A stretch of 64,000 nt of DNA. Origin: an uncultured Ignavibacteriota bacterium. GTDB taxonomy: Bacteria; Bacteroidota; Ignavibacteria; UBA10030; UBA8401. The notes beneath the pieces are model-generated. The model was not told where the DNA came from and ran no database searches. It saw only the letters and a list, made by a program, of their open reading frames with translations. The translations under genes and the position numbers were made by a program. Below are positions 52,117 to 59,665 of the stretch, in pieces. Within the stretch, counting starts at the first letter, position 1. Each line of letters opens with the position of its first letter. The stretch covers positions 1 to 64,000 of the forward strand of contig CAISDA010000083.1 in the NCBI GenBank assembly GCA_903884005.1. Reading direction: 5' to 3'.

Positions 52117-53395
52117 TGATAAAAATTCGGCCGTGATTGAAAATAGCGACCGATTTTCCTTTCAGGCGTGCGCCGTTGAATGGTGAATTTTTTGATTTAG
52201 AATGAAACTCCGCGCAGTCCACGGTCCACTGCGCTGACGGATCGAAGACCGTGAGATTGGCGACCTGCCCTTCGGCAACGACGATCGCTTTCCCGATGAT
52301 TTTTCGCGGATTGGTCGAAAATTTTTCCACTAACTGCGTCAGCGTGAGCACGCCGGTCTCTACGAGTTCCGTCACCGCAAGGCCGATCGCCGTTTCAAGT
52401 CCCACGATGCCGAACGGCGCCTGTATGTAATCGACATCCTTTTCATCGAGCGAGTGCGGAGCATGGTCTGTTGCGATGACGTCGATCGTGCCGTCGCGCA
52501 GCCCTTCTTTAATGGCATCCACATCCGCTTGCGTACGAAGCGGCGGATTCATCTTGGTATTCGTGTCGTATGAACTCACTTCCTTGTCCGTGAGCGTAAA
52601 ATGGTGAGGCGTGACCTCGCAAGTGACGCCGATCTTTTTCCTCTTCGCCTCACGCATGAGCGCGACCGATCCGGCGGTGCTGACATGGGCTGCGTGGTAC
52701 CGGGCGCGCGTGAACTCGGCCAGCATCACGTCCCTGGCGAGCATCACCTCTTCGGCCACATTGGGGATGCCGGGAAGGCCGAGTCGTGTTGCCGTCTCGC
52801 CTTCGTTCATCACGCCCCCTTTGGCGAGCGGGACATCTTCGCAATGCTGTATGATCGGCACATCGTACATCGATGCATATTCCATAGCGCGGCGCATGAT
52901 GCCGGCATCGTGCACCGGCGCCCCGTCGTCACTCAGGCCGACCGCGCCGGCCTGCACAAGTTCGGAGATCGGCGCCATCAATTTGCCATCCCGGCCCTTT
53001 GTCACCGCTCCCACCGGAAACACATCGACGATGCCGTGGTTCGATTTTTTTCCCTGCGACTGGACGAACTGCACGATGGATTCGTCGTCGATCGCCGGAT
53101 TGGTATTGGGCATGCAGCAGACCGCCGTGAAGCCGCCATAGGCAGCGGCGAGCGTGCCTGTTGCAATCGTTTCCTTGTGCTCATAGCCGGGTTCGCGAAG
53201 ATGCACGTGCATGTCCACAAATCCCGGCGCTATGACCTTGCCTTCGCACGCAAGGACTTCGCAGCCCTCCTGTGGTTCGACGCGGCTGCCGATCGTGCGT
53301 ATGATTCCATTCTCGATCAATATATCCACGACACGGTCCGTGCCGTTCGACGGATCGATCAGGCGCCCCTGCTGTAACAAAATTGCATTCGACAT
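52097..53395 (-). CDS. pyrC: Dihydroorotase
   Basis: A 432-residue type I dihydroorotase that closes carbamoyl-aspartate to dihydroorotate. The zinc motif DMHVHLREPGYEHKE, the MPNTNPAIDD block, the HCEDVPLAKGG stretch and the DHAPHSLDEKD active-site segment are intact. It lies between pyrB (53 bp upstream) and pgeF (20-bp overlap) in the pyr unit and would share the PyrR-controlled leader. Confidence 0.94.
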   Translation of the reverse strand: MSNAILLQQGRLIDPSNGTDRVVDILIENGIIRTIGSRVEPQEGCEVLACEGKVIAPGFVDMHVHLREPGYEHKETIATGTLAAAYGGFTAVCCMPNTNPAIDDESIVQFVQSQGKKSNHGIVDVFPVGAVTKGRDGKLMAPISELVQAGAVGLSDDGAPVHDAGIMRRAMEYASMYDVPIIQHCEDVPLAKGGVMNEGETATRLGLPGIPNVAEEVMLARDVMLAEFTRARYHAAHVSTAGSVALMREAKRKKIGVTCEVTPHHFTLTDKEVSSYDTNTKMNPPLRTQADVDAIKEGLRDGTIDVIATDHAPHSLDEKDVDYIQAPFGIVGLETAIGLAVTELVETGVLTLTQLVEKFSTNPRKIIGKAIVVAEGQVANLTVFDPSAQWTVDCAEFHSKSKNSPFNGARLKGKSVAIFNHGRIFINEHYSG

Positions 53396-53448
53396 ACGTA
53401 GCCTCGATGTGTGTGTATATGTTCAATGAGTGTATGAAGCGTCCTGGA

Positions 53449-54369
53449 TTATTCGGACAATCCGAGCAGATACAGGACGGCCATGCGCACCGCAACGCCG
53501 TTGAGGACCTGTTCGAGAATGAGCGAGTGCGGTCCGTCCGCGACATCGGCGGACAGTTCGACATCGCGGTTGATCGGCCCCGGATGCAGCACTGCGATCG
53601 GACGATTCACTTTATTCAGGCGCTCGCTGGTGACGCCGAAAAACCGGTGATATTCCCGAAGTGACGGGAAGAGTCCCGCTGCCGAACGCTCCATCTGTAT
53701 GCGGAGCACATTGACCGCGTCGACCTGCGGCAGGACGTCGTCCAGATGATGGAAGACTTTCACGCCCAGCCGTTCGATCTCGAGGGGCATCAGCGTCGAC
53801 GGCCCGCACACGGACACTTCGGCTCCCATCGTTTGCAGCCCGAAAATGTTGGACCGCGCCACGCGGCTGTTCAGAATGTCGCCGACAATGCACACGCGCA
53901 GCCCCTTGAGGGATCCGAATTTTTCGCGGAGCGTATACATGTCCAGCAGTCCCTGCGTCGGATGCTCGTGGCATCCGTCACCGGCGTTGATCACATTCGC
54001 CTTCACGACCTTCGTCAAAAAATGCGCGGCGCCCGCCGAGGCGTGACGGATGACGACCATGTCGATCTTCATCGCCTCGATGTTGCGCGCGGTGTCCTTC
54101 AGCGTCTCGCCCTTCGTCACGCTCGAGCCCGATGCGGCAAAATTGACCACATCAGCGGACAGACGCCGCTGCGCGAGTTCGAAAGAGATGCGCGTGCGCG
54201 TTGAATTTTCAAAAAAAAGGTTGACGATCGTCTTGCCCTGAAGCGGCGGCACTTTTTTTATGGGACGATTCAGGATCTCCTTGAACGTGACCGCGGTATC
54301 GAGGATCAATTCGATATCGTCGTGCGAGACGCCGTCCAATCCAAGCAGATGTCGGCTGGCTAATTTCAT
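53449..54369 (-). CDS. pyrB: Aspartate carbamoyltransferase catalytic chain
   Basis: A 306-residue catalytic chain that joins carbamoyl-phosphate and aspartate, the committed pyrimidine step. The carbamoyl-phosphate motif FFENSTRTRISFE, the Lys/Ser loop ASGSSVTKGETL and the HPTQGLLDMYTL segment are conserved. No pyrI regulatory chain is adjacent. The start overlaps the pyrR stop by 4 bp, so the two are translationally coupled. Confidence 0.95.
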   Translation of the reverse strand: MKLASRHLLGLDGVSHDDIELILDTAVTFKEILNRPIKKVPPLQGKTIVNLFFENSTRTRISFELAQRRLSADVVNFAASGSSVTKGETLKDTARNIEAMKIDMVVIRHASAGAAHFLTKVVKANVINAGDGCHEHPTQGLLDMYTLREKFGSLKGLRVCIVGDILNSRVARSNIFGLQTMGAEVSVCGPSTLMPLEIERLGVKVFHHLDDVLPQVDAVNVLRIQMERSAAGLFPSLREYHRFFGVTSERLNKVNRPIAVLHPGPINRDVELSADVADGPHSLILEQVLNGVAVRMAVLYLLGLSE

Positions 54370-54923
54370 TGCGCATCTCCTTCCTGCTGGTGCGTGATGA
54401 GCAGCACCGCGTCCTCATGGTCGGTTTCCGCCATGAGCACTCTGATTTCCTGATCGTTCGATGTGGGTATATTTTTGCCGACAAAATCGGCTTTGATGGG
54501 AAGTTCGCGGTGGCCTCTGTCCACGAACACGGCAAGCTGGATCGACGCCGGGCGTCCGAGGTCCATGAGCGCATTGAGGGCCGAGCGGATCGTGCGGCCG
54601 GTAAAGAGGACATCGTCGACGAGAATGATATTCTTCCCGGTGATGTCGTAGAGTATGTCCGTGGTCTTCAGCATGGGCTGGCTCAGGCGTCCGCGCAGAT
54701 CATCCCTATAGAGCGTGATGTCGAGCGTCCCGAACGGCACTGCCACCTGTTCGCCCTCAAGAATGGCCTGCGCGATGCGCCGCGCCAGATAATCGCCGCG
54801 CGTGCGGATGCCCACGATTCCCAGCGTCTCGGCGCCTTTGTTGCGCTCGAGGATCTCGTGAGAGAGCCGGGTGATAGTGCGCTCGAACCCCTTTGCATCG
54901 ATGATGGATTGCGTTGTGTCCAT
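54366..54923 (-). CDS. pyrR: PyrR: pyrimidine operon attenuator and uracil phosphoribosyltransferase
   Basis: A 185-residue bifunctional PyrR. It has the PRPP-binding loop NIILVDDVLFTGRTIRSAL, the IVGIRTRGDYLARRIA segment and the FVDRGHRELPIKADFVGKN C-terminal part. In Firmicutes, PyrR binds pyr mRNA leaders with UMP and causes termination; its gene here is first in the pyr unit and is preceded by a matching leader (54924-55039). ATG 54923 gives the proper PyrR N-terminus; the longer frame upstream runs through the attenuator. Its ribosome-binding AAGGAGG lies inside the terminator stem. Confidence 0.94.
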   Translation of the reverse strand: MDTTQSIIDAKGFERTITRLSHEILERNKGAETLGIVGIRTRGDYLARRIAQAILEGEQVAVPFGTLDITLYRDDLRGRLSQPMLKTTDILYDITGKNIILVDDVLFTGRTIRSALNALMDLGRPASIQLAVFVDRGHRELPIKADFVGKNIPTSNDQEIRVLMAETDHEDAVLLITHQQEGDAQ

Positions 54924-55039
54924 AAATAAAAAAACCTCCTTGGCTGACAGAAAAGGAGGTTGTCGCACACGGTGCGCACTCGTACGCACCGCGGGCCGAA
55001 CATCGTTCCTTTTCTACCTCGCCGGATAGAATTAAAGGA
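54924..55039 (-). promoter_or_regulatory. PyrR-type transcription attenuator leader
   Basis: On the minus strand three alternative structures are visible. (1) A PyrR-binding loop at 55015-55028, UAUCCGGCGAGGUA, matches the consensus ARUCCNGNGAGGYU at 12 of 14 positions; both differences are at the closing pair and still pair. TTCTA/TAGAA and TCCTT/AAGGA arms close it (55007-55039). (2) An antiterminator: AGAAAAGGA (55007-55015) can pair with TCCTTTTCT (54949-54957). (3) A terminator: AACCTCCTT (54953-54961) pairs with AAGGAGGTT (54933-54941), followed by TTTTTATTT and the pyrR ATG. The terminator 3' arm is also the pyrR ribosome site, so the stem could block translation as well. Confidence 0.85.
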
Positions 55040-55122
55040 TCTCTCAATGAACAAGTGTCCGCTCGCACGCCACTGCGCGCGAGCGCGACGATACGCTGCA
55101 ACAGCCGGTCCCGGCTCGAAAC

Positions 55123-56502
55123 TTATTGAGTCGAAATCTGCCGCTGCCAGTTATCGTCGTGCAGCTCGTTGCGGTGCGTCGAATGCAGGAGGATATAATC
55201 GGAAAATCCGGTACGGTCTCCGAAAATGAACTCCACGCCGCCCTGCAGCGAATGGTAAGACCAAATTTCATACGGTTTCGTGTCGATCTCGTTGACGTGG
55301 CGATCGACCTCATCCGGCGGGCCGTACATCACGTACACCCTGCCGCGATCGGTTTTCCAACCGTCCTTCTTGCCTGTGCGGTAATTGATGTTCGCATACT
55401 CGACGCGTTTGAAGTGTTCCTCCTTTACTTCATTCAAGAGAGTGCTCTTGTCCTCGTCGCGCTTGCTCCAAAAATCGAACAATGCCCTCCGCTTCGCATC
55501 TTCGCCCGTGAGCGACTTGTAATGGTCCAGTTCCTGCTTCGAGGCGACATACCGCGATTGATCGAATTCTTTATCCAATTCCTGCTCCGTCATGGTCGCG
55601 TATTCGCTCGACATCACGTCGCTTCCGGTCGCCGACACGAGCGTGTCCGGCGGAAGAGAGGGATTGTACACCCAGAATTTCTTCACGTTGGTATACTTCA
55701 CGTTTTCGATCGAATCCATGATCGTATAGGAGAAGACGTACGCCCCGGTGCGCAGTGCCGCTACCTTCATCATGCCGACTTCCACATTCGAATCGTACGA
55801 GCGCGGCTTCGACTTCAGCGTAAACAGCACTTCCTTCCCCACCGAATTTTTGATGGAGGCGCGCAACTGATAGTGAGGAGCCTTGCTCTTTAAGAGGTTG
55901 TAGGATTCCAGATAGTAGAACAGGACCGGCTGATGGGCGCCGAACAAATTGGACGGGTTCGGTTTCACTTCCATCGTGTTCTTGTAGAACCGGTTCGTGC
56001 TGTCCTTTTCCATCGGCACGATGGACGTGCACAACTCGACATCGCTCAGCGCCAAATGATCACGATCCACAAGTTTCAGATCATACACGAAGGACACGCT
56101 GTCCACCAGCGCCGGGTCGCGGCCGTCTTTGATCACCACATACACGCGGTAGATATCCGGCTTCAGGAAAAATCCGAAGATGTCGTTATACGTCCTCGAC
56201 TGTGCAAGCAGCATCGTATCGTCGATGCTGAACGGAATGCGCAGCGCCTGGTGTGAGACGATCGAATCGGTCGATGACTGCTTGAATGTCACGCTCACGA
56301 TAGCATCGCCGCGGTACCCGTGCTCGACTGCGGCGTATTTCAGCGTCGACACATCGAAACCATAATACACTTCAAGATAGACATTGGCTGAGTCGCCGTG
56401 GAAGCGGGCAACATCCAGGCTCATTCGTAAGGGAGTGTTCGTTCCTGCTGGTGAAACGCACGGAAGCACGGCGAGAAGAAAGAGGTAGAATATTTTTTTC
56501 AT
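55123..56502 (-). CDS. Exported GWxTD-domain protein, long form
   Basis: A 459-residue exported protein with a signal peptide (MKKIFYLFLLAVLPCVSPAG). Residues 20-300 form beta-rich domains without a recognised name. A C-terminal GWxTD domain (about 315-450) contains LDKEFDQSRYVAS, then KKDGWKTDRGRVYVMYGPPDEVDRH and KPYEIWSYHSLQGG. GWxTD domains are known from FCB and related phyla, and their function is not established. A shorter paralogue lies 0.7 kb upstream (57215-57886). It precedes the pyr leader by about 84 bp. Confidence 0.85.
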   Translation of the reverse strand: MKKIFYLFLLAVLPCVSPAGTNTPLRMSLDVARFHGDSANVYLEVYYGFDVSTLKYAAVEHGYRGDAIVSVTFKQSSTDSIVSHQALRIPFSIDDTMLLAQSRTYNDIFGFFLKPDIYRVYVVIKDGRDPALVDSVSFVYDLKLVDRDHLALSDVELCTSIVPMEKDSTNRFYKNTMEVKPNPSNLFGAHQPVLFYYLESYNLLKSKAPHYQLRASIKNSVGKEVLFTLKSKPRSYDSNVEVGMMKVAALRTGAYVFSYTIMDSIENVKYTNVKKFWVYNPSLPPDTLVSATGSDVMSSEYATMTEQELDKEFDQSRYVASKQELDHYKSLTGEDAKRRALFDFWSKRDEDKSTLLNEVKEEHFKRVEYANINYRTGKKDGWKTDRGRVYVMYGPPDEVDRHVNEIDTKPYEIWSYHSLQGGVEFIFGDRTGFSDYILLHSTHRNELHDDNWQRQISTQ

Positions 56503-56575
56503 ATCACAATAGAATAATGGTAAGTATGATGAAGTTAACTAAAGACAACAGCGCCGGTTACCATCGGTCCGATGA

Positions 56576-56989
56576 TCACTCGCCCATCACCTTCACGATG
56601 ACTCGCTTTGCGCGCTGGCCGTCGAATTCCGCGTAAAATATTTGCTGCCATGGACCGAAGTCCAGATTTCCATTGGTGACCGGCACGATCACTTCATGGT
56701 GGATCAACAAGCTTTTGAGATGCGAATCGCCGTTCGACTCGCCGGTTTGATGATGGCGATAGTCGGGATTGAACGGCGCCAGGTGCTCGAGCCATTCGTC
56801 GATATCGTGTATCAAACCCGATTCCGCGTCGTTGACATAGACACCGGCCGTGATATGCATGGCGGAGACGAGGATCATCCCCTCTTTAACGCCGCTCTTC
56901 GCGAGTATTCGTTCAACGTCTGTCGTGATATTCAAATACTCACGAACGTGTTTCGTCGTGAACACGAGATATTCAGTGAAAAATTTCAT
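56576..56989 (-). CDS. YjbQ/UPF0047-family protein
   Basis: A 137-residue protein of the YjbQ family (some members have thiamine-phosphate-synthase-like activity). Family blocks: [57 protein letters not shown] and [16 protein letters not shown]. The His/Glu/Asp cluster typical of the trimer active site is present. ATG 56989 fits the family length (about 138). It is placed between the two GWxTD genes. Confidence 0.9.
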   Translation of the reverse strand: MKFFTEYLVFTTKHVREYLNITTDVERILAKSGVKEGMILVSAMHITAGVYVNDAESGLIHDIDEWLEHLAPFNPDYRHHQTGESNGDSHLKSLLIHHEVIVPVTNGNLDFGPWQQIFYAEFDGQRAKRVIVKVMGE

Positions 56990-57214
56990 TGGGATTCTCT
57001 GCCGTCCGTGCATTCCACTGTTGGCGAACCATCCATTGAGACGTATCAGCGTCCATTTCGGATCACGCACACACGTCGTCGGCCAGGGTTATGTGAAAGC
57101 CTGCGATGGCCATCGACGCTTCGCGTATTAATAAAGCATTTATTGATTCATTATGCAAGACAGAACACACAAAAAAAATCCGCCGAGCAAAAATGTTCGC
57201 CGATTCACTTCGTC

Positions 57215-57886
57215 CTAGCGAAAGAGCGATTGGGTCGAGAGCATATGCACCCACTCCTCGTCGTGTATTTCACTCCGATGGGTCGAATGCATCAACTTGT
57301 AATCGGATATCCCCAGGCGGTCTCCAAAGATGAATTTGACGCCGCCCTGCACCGAAAAATACGACCATATTTCATACGGTTTCATATTGGTATCATTAAA
57401 ATGATGGTCAATGTCATCCGGCGGACCGTAGACCACATACACTCTGCCTCGGTCTGTTTTCCACCCTTCCCGCCTGCCAGAGTGGAAGTTGAGATTCACA
57501 TACCCGATCCGTTTGAAATACTCCGCTTTCATTTCATTCGCCGCAGTGGCTGGGTTCGCATCACGAGAGTTCCAGAAATCGAACAAGGCTTTGCGTTTTG
57601 CGGTGTCACCCTTGAGCGATGCATACACGTCTCTTTCCCGGTCCGATGCAATATACTGTGATTGATCGAACTGTGTGTCCAGTTCCTTTTCTGTCATCGC
57701 GGCGTATTCATCAGGGATTGCGACGCTCACCGCTGCACGCGCGCTGTCGCCCACTGCAACGGCAGCAGAGTCGATGTGTGTCGCCATACCGGTGTTCGAT
57801 CCCGCGATCGCACCACACGGGAGTGCCGCTGCCAGCACGAAGGCCAGCAGGTGTTTCCTGGAACGGGTATATAATGCTGTCGACAT
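57215..57886 (-). CDS. Exported GWxTD-domain protein, short form
   Basis: A 223-residue exported protein: signal peptide (about 1-30, HLLAFVLAAALPCGAIAG), a short Ala/Ser/Val linker, then a single GWxTD domain (about 65-215) with LDTQFDQSQYIAS, RREGWKTDRGRVYVVYGPPDDIDHH and KPYEIWSYFSVQGG. It matches the C-terminal domain of the 459-residue paralogue closely, but lacks its N-terminal beta-rich half. A duplication of the domain within this locus is likely. Confidence 0.86.
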   Translation of the reverse strand: MSTALYTRSRKHLLAFVLAAALPCGAIAGSNTGMATHIDSAAVAVGDSARAAVSVAIPDEYAAMTEKELDTQFDQSQYIASDRERDVYASLKGDTAKRKALFDFWNSRDANPATAANEMKAEYFKRIGYVNLNFHSGRREGWKTDRGRVYVVYGPPDDIDHHFNDTNMKPYEIWSYFSVQGGVKFIFGDRLGISDYKLMHSTHRSEIHDEEWVHMLSTQSLFR

Positions 57887-57953
57887 TGTTGTTCTTCCTT
57901 TTTATACGATGAGTGGTATGGCAATTATGGAACCGCAGTACCGTTACAACCGT

Positions 57954-59459
57954 TCACGCATCCACATCGTCAACCATCAATGTGAGCAGTCCAGCGACGA
58001 TCATTGATGCTCCTCCCAGCAACAAGGCATTGATGGCCTCGTTATGCAGGAACGTTCGCATAAAAAACCCGAGTATGCTTGCCGCCGTGATCTGGGGGAT
58101 GACGATGAAGAAATTGAAGATGCCCATATAGACACCCATCTTCTGCGGCGGGAGGGATCCGGCCAGGATCGCATACGGCATTGCAAGAATCGAGGCCCAC
58201 GCCAGGCCGATGCCGAGTTCCGAGAGAATGAGAAAATTCGGATCTTTGATGAAATAAAAGGATGCGAGTCCGAGTCCGCCGCAAAAGAGGCTGATCATGT
58301 GAACGACCTTGCGGTTCGTTTTCCGGGCAAGCCACACGAGCACGAATGCCATGACCGCGGCAAACCCGTTATAAATGGACATGAGCACGCCCACCCAATC
58401 GGCGCCGGCGTTAAAGGCGGCAGACGTCGTGTCTGTGGCCCCGTAGATATGCTGTGTGACTGCGGATGTCGTGTAGATCCACATGGCAAATAAGGCGAAC
58501 CATGAAAAGAACTGGACGAACGCCAGTTCCCGCATCGTCTTCGGCATATCGTAGAGATCGTGGATGACCGATGCCAACCCATTATCCGTCTTGCCGATCT
58601 TTGTGTAGAAGCCGACGATGAGCTGCAGTATCCCAAAGATGCCTGCGCCGACGCACAACACGTACAATCCGAGATCCAGATGGTTCCATGCGATCAGCCC
58701 GGTGGCCGCTGCGCCCGAGGCCAGCCAGATCGATCCGTTTTTCGTCAGCGTCGAATGATGGTTCAGCGTGGCGGCCACGGCGCCCTTCCGCGCTTGCTGT
58801 ACCGCTTCATCGGCTTTGCCGTACTTTTCCAATTCCTCGGGAGGGTACTCCTTCGAGCGGAACACCGTCCACGACACTGCGGAGATGAACACCACACCGC
58901 CGACATAGAAAGAATACTTGACCGAATCGGGTATCATGTTCGCGGGAGCCACATTCGAAATGTGAAGCCAATTCGTGAGCATATAGGGAAGCGCCGATGC
59001 GATGACGGCGCCGATGCCGATGAAAAAACTCTGCATCGCAAACCCCTGCGTCCTCTGCTCGGACGGAAGCATATCGCCCACGAATGCCCTGAACGGCTCC
59101 ATCGAAATGTTGATCGAGGCGTCCATGATCCAGAGCATGCCGGCCGCTATCCACAATGCCGTCGAGTTCGGCATGAACAACAGCGCCGCAGTCGCCAAGA
59201 GTGCGCCCACAAAAAAATACGGGCGCCTCCGCCCCATCCTGTTCCACGTATGATCGCTCATATGCCCGATGATGGGCTGAACGATCAATCCCGTGACCGG
59301 AGCAGCGATCCAGAGGATCGGTATGTCGTCCACCTTAGCTCCGAGCGTTTCAAAGATCCGGCTGACATTCGCATTTTGCAGCGCGAATCCGAATTGGATG
59401 CCGAGAAAACCGAAACTCATGTTCCAGATCTGCCAGAAGGATAACCGTGGTTTTGTCAT
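57954..59459 (-). CDS. MFS sugar transporter, SLC45/GPH-like
   Basis: A 501-residue inner-membrane MFS protein with about 12 hydrophobic helices. The loop MGRRRPYFFVGAL after helix 2 is the sugar-cation symporter signature seen in SLC45-like and GPH-like sugar carriers. A cytosolic loop around residues 215-240 is charged (SKEYPPEELEKYGKADEAVQ). It lies beside the GH13 gene on the same strand, so uptake of maltose or maltodextrins is plausible (inferred). ATG 59459 is chosen over 59492. Base composition is like the surrounding genes, unlike the second MFS gene. Confidence 0.86.
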   Translation of the reverse strand: MTKPRLSFWQIWNMSFGFLGIQFGFALQNANVSRIFETLGAKVDDIPILWIAAPVTGLIVQPIIGHMSDHTWNRMGRRRPYFFVGALLATAALLFMPNSTALWIAAGMLWIMDASINISMEPFRAFVGDMLPSEQRTQGFAMQSFFIGIGAVIASALPYMLTNWLHISNVAPANMIPDSVKYSFYVGGVVFISAVSWTVFRSKEYPPEELEKYGKADEAVQQARKGAVAATLNHHSTLTKNGSIWLASGAAATGLIAWNHLDLGLYVLCVGAGIFGILQLIVGFYTKIGKTDNGLASVIHDLYDMPKTMRELAFVQFFSWFALFAMWIYTTSAVTQHIYGATDTTSAAFNAGADWVGVLMSIYNGFAAVMAFVLVWLARKTNRKVVHMISLFCGGLGLASFYFIKDPNFLILSELGIGLAWASILAMPYAILAGSLPPQKMGVYMGIFNFFIVIPQITAASILGFFMRTFLHNEAINALLLGGASMIVAGLLTLMVDDVDA

Positions 59460-59480
59460 AGTGTTATGTATGGAGTGTAA

Positions 59481-59640
59481 GGCGAGATTCATCTCGCCCG
59501 CTCGAGCGATGCGGTGCGATTTACTGATGATCGCAGTCTGTTCGCCTGCGGTGCATTTTTTTTCGTAGTACCGCGCTGCCGTTGCATTGGTGCGATGTAG
59601 GGCGAGATGGTATCTCGCCCGCTCGAGCGAAGCGGTGCGA
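59481..59640. repeat. Double intergenic palindromic repeat
   Basis: Two hairpin units, GGCGAGATTCATCTCGCC (59481) and GGGCGAGATGGTATCTCGCCC (59600), each followed by GCTCGAGCGA(A/T)GCGGTGCGA, flank a spacer (59521-59599) with TCGCAGTCTGTTCGCC and GCTGCCGTTGCAT. The spacer plus second unit match the copy at 16875-16990. It fills the gap between the MFS gene and the GH13 gene. Confidence 0.85.
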
Positions 59641-59665
59641 ATTTTTCGATATAGTTACTTAAAAA

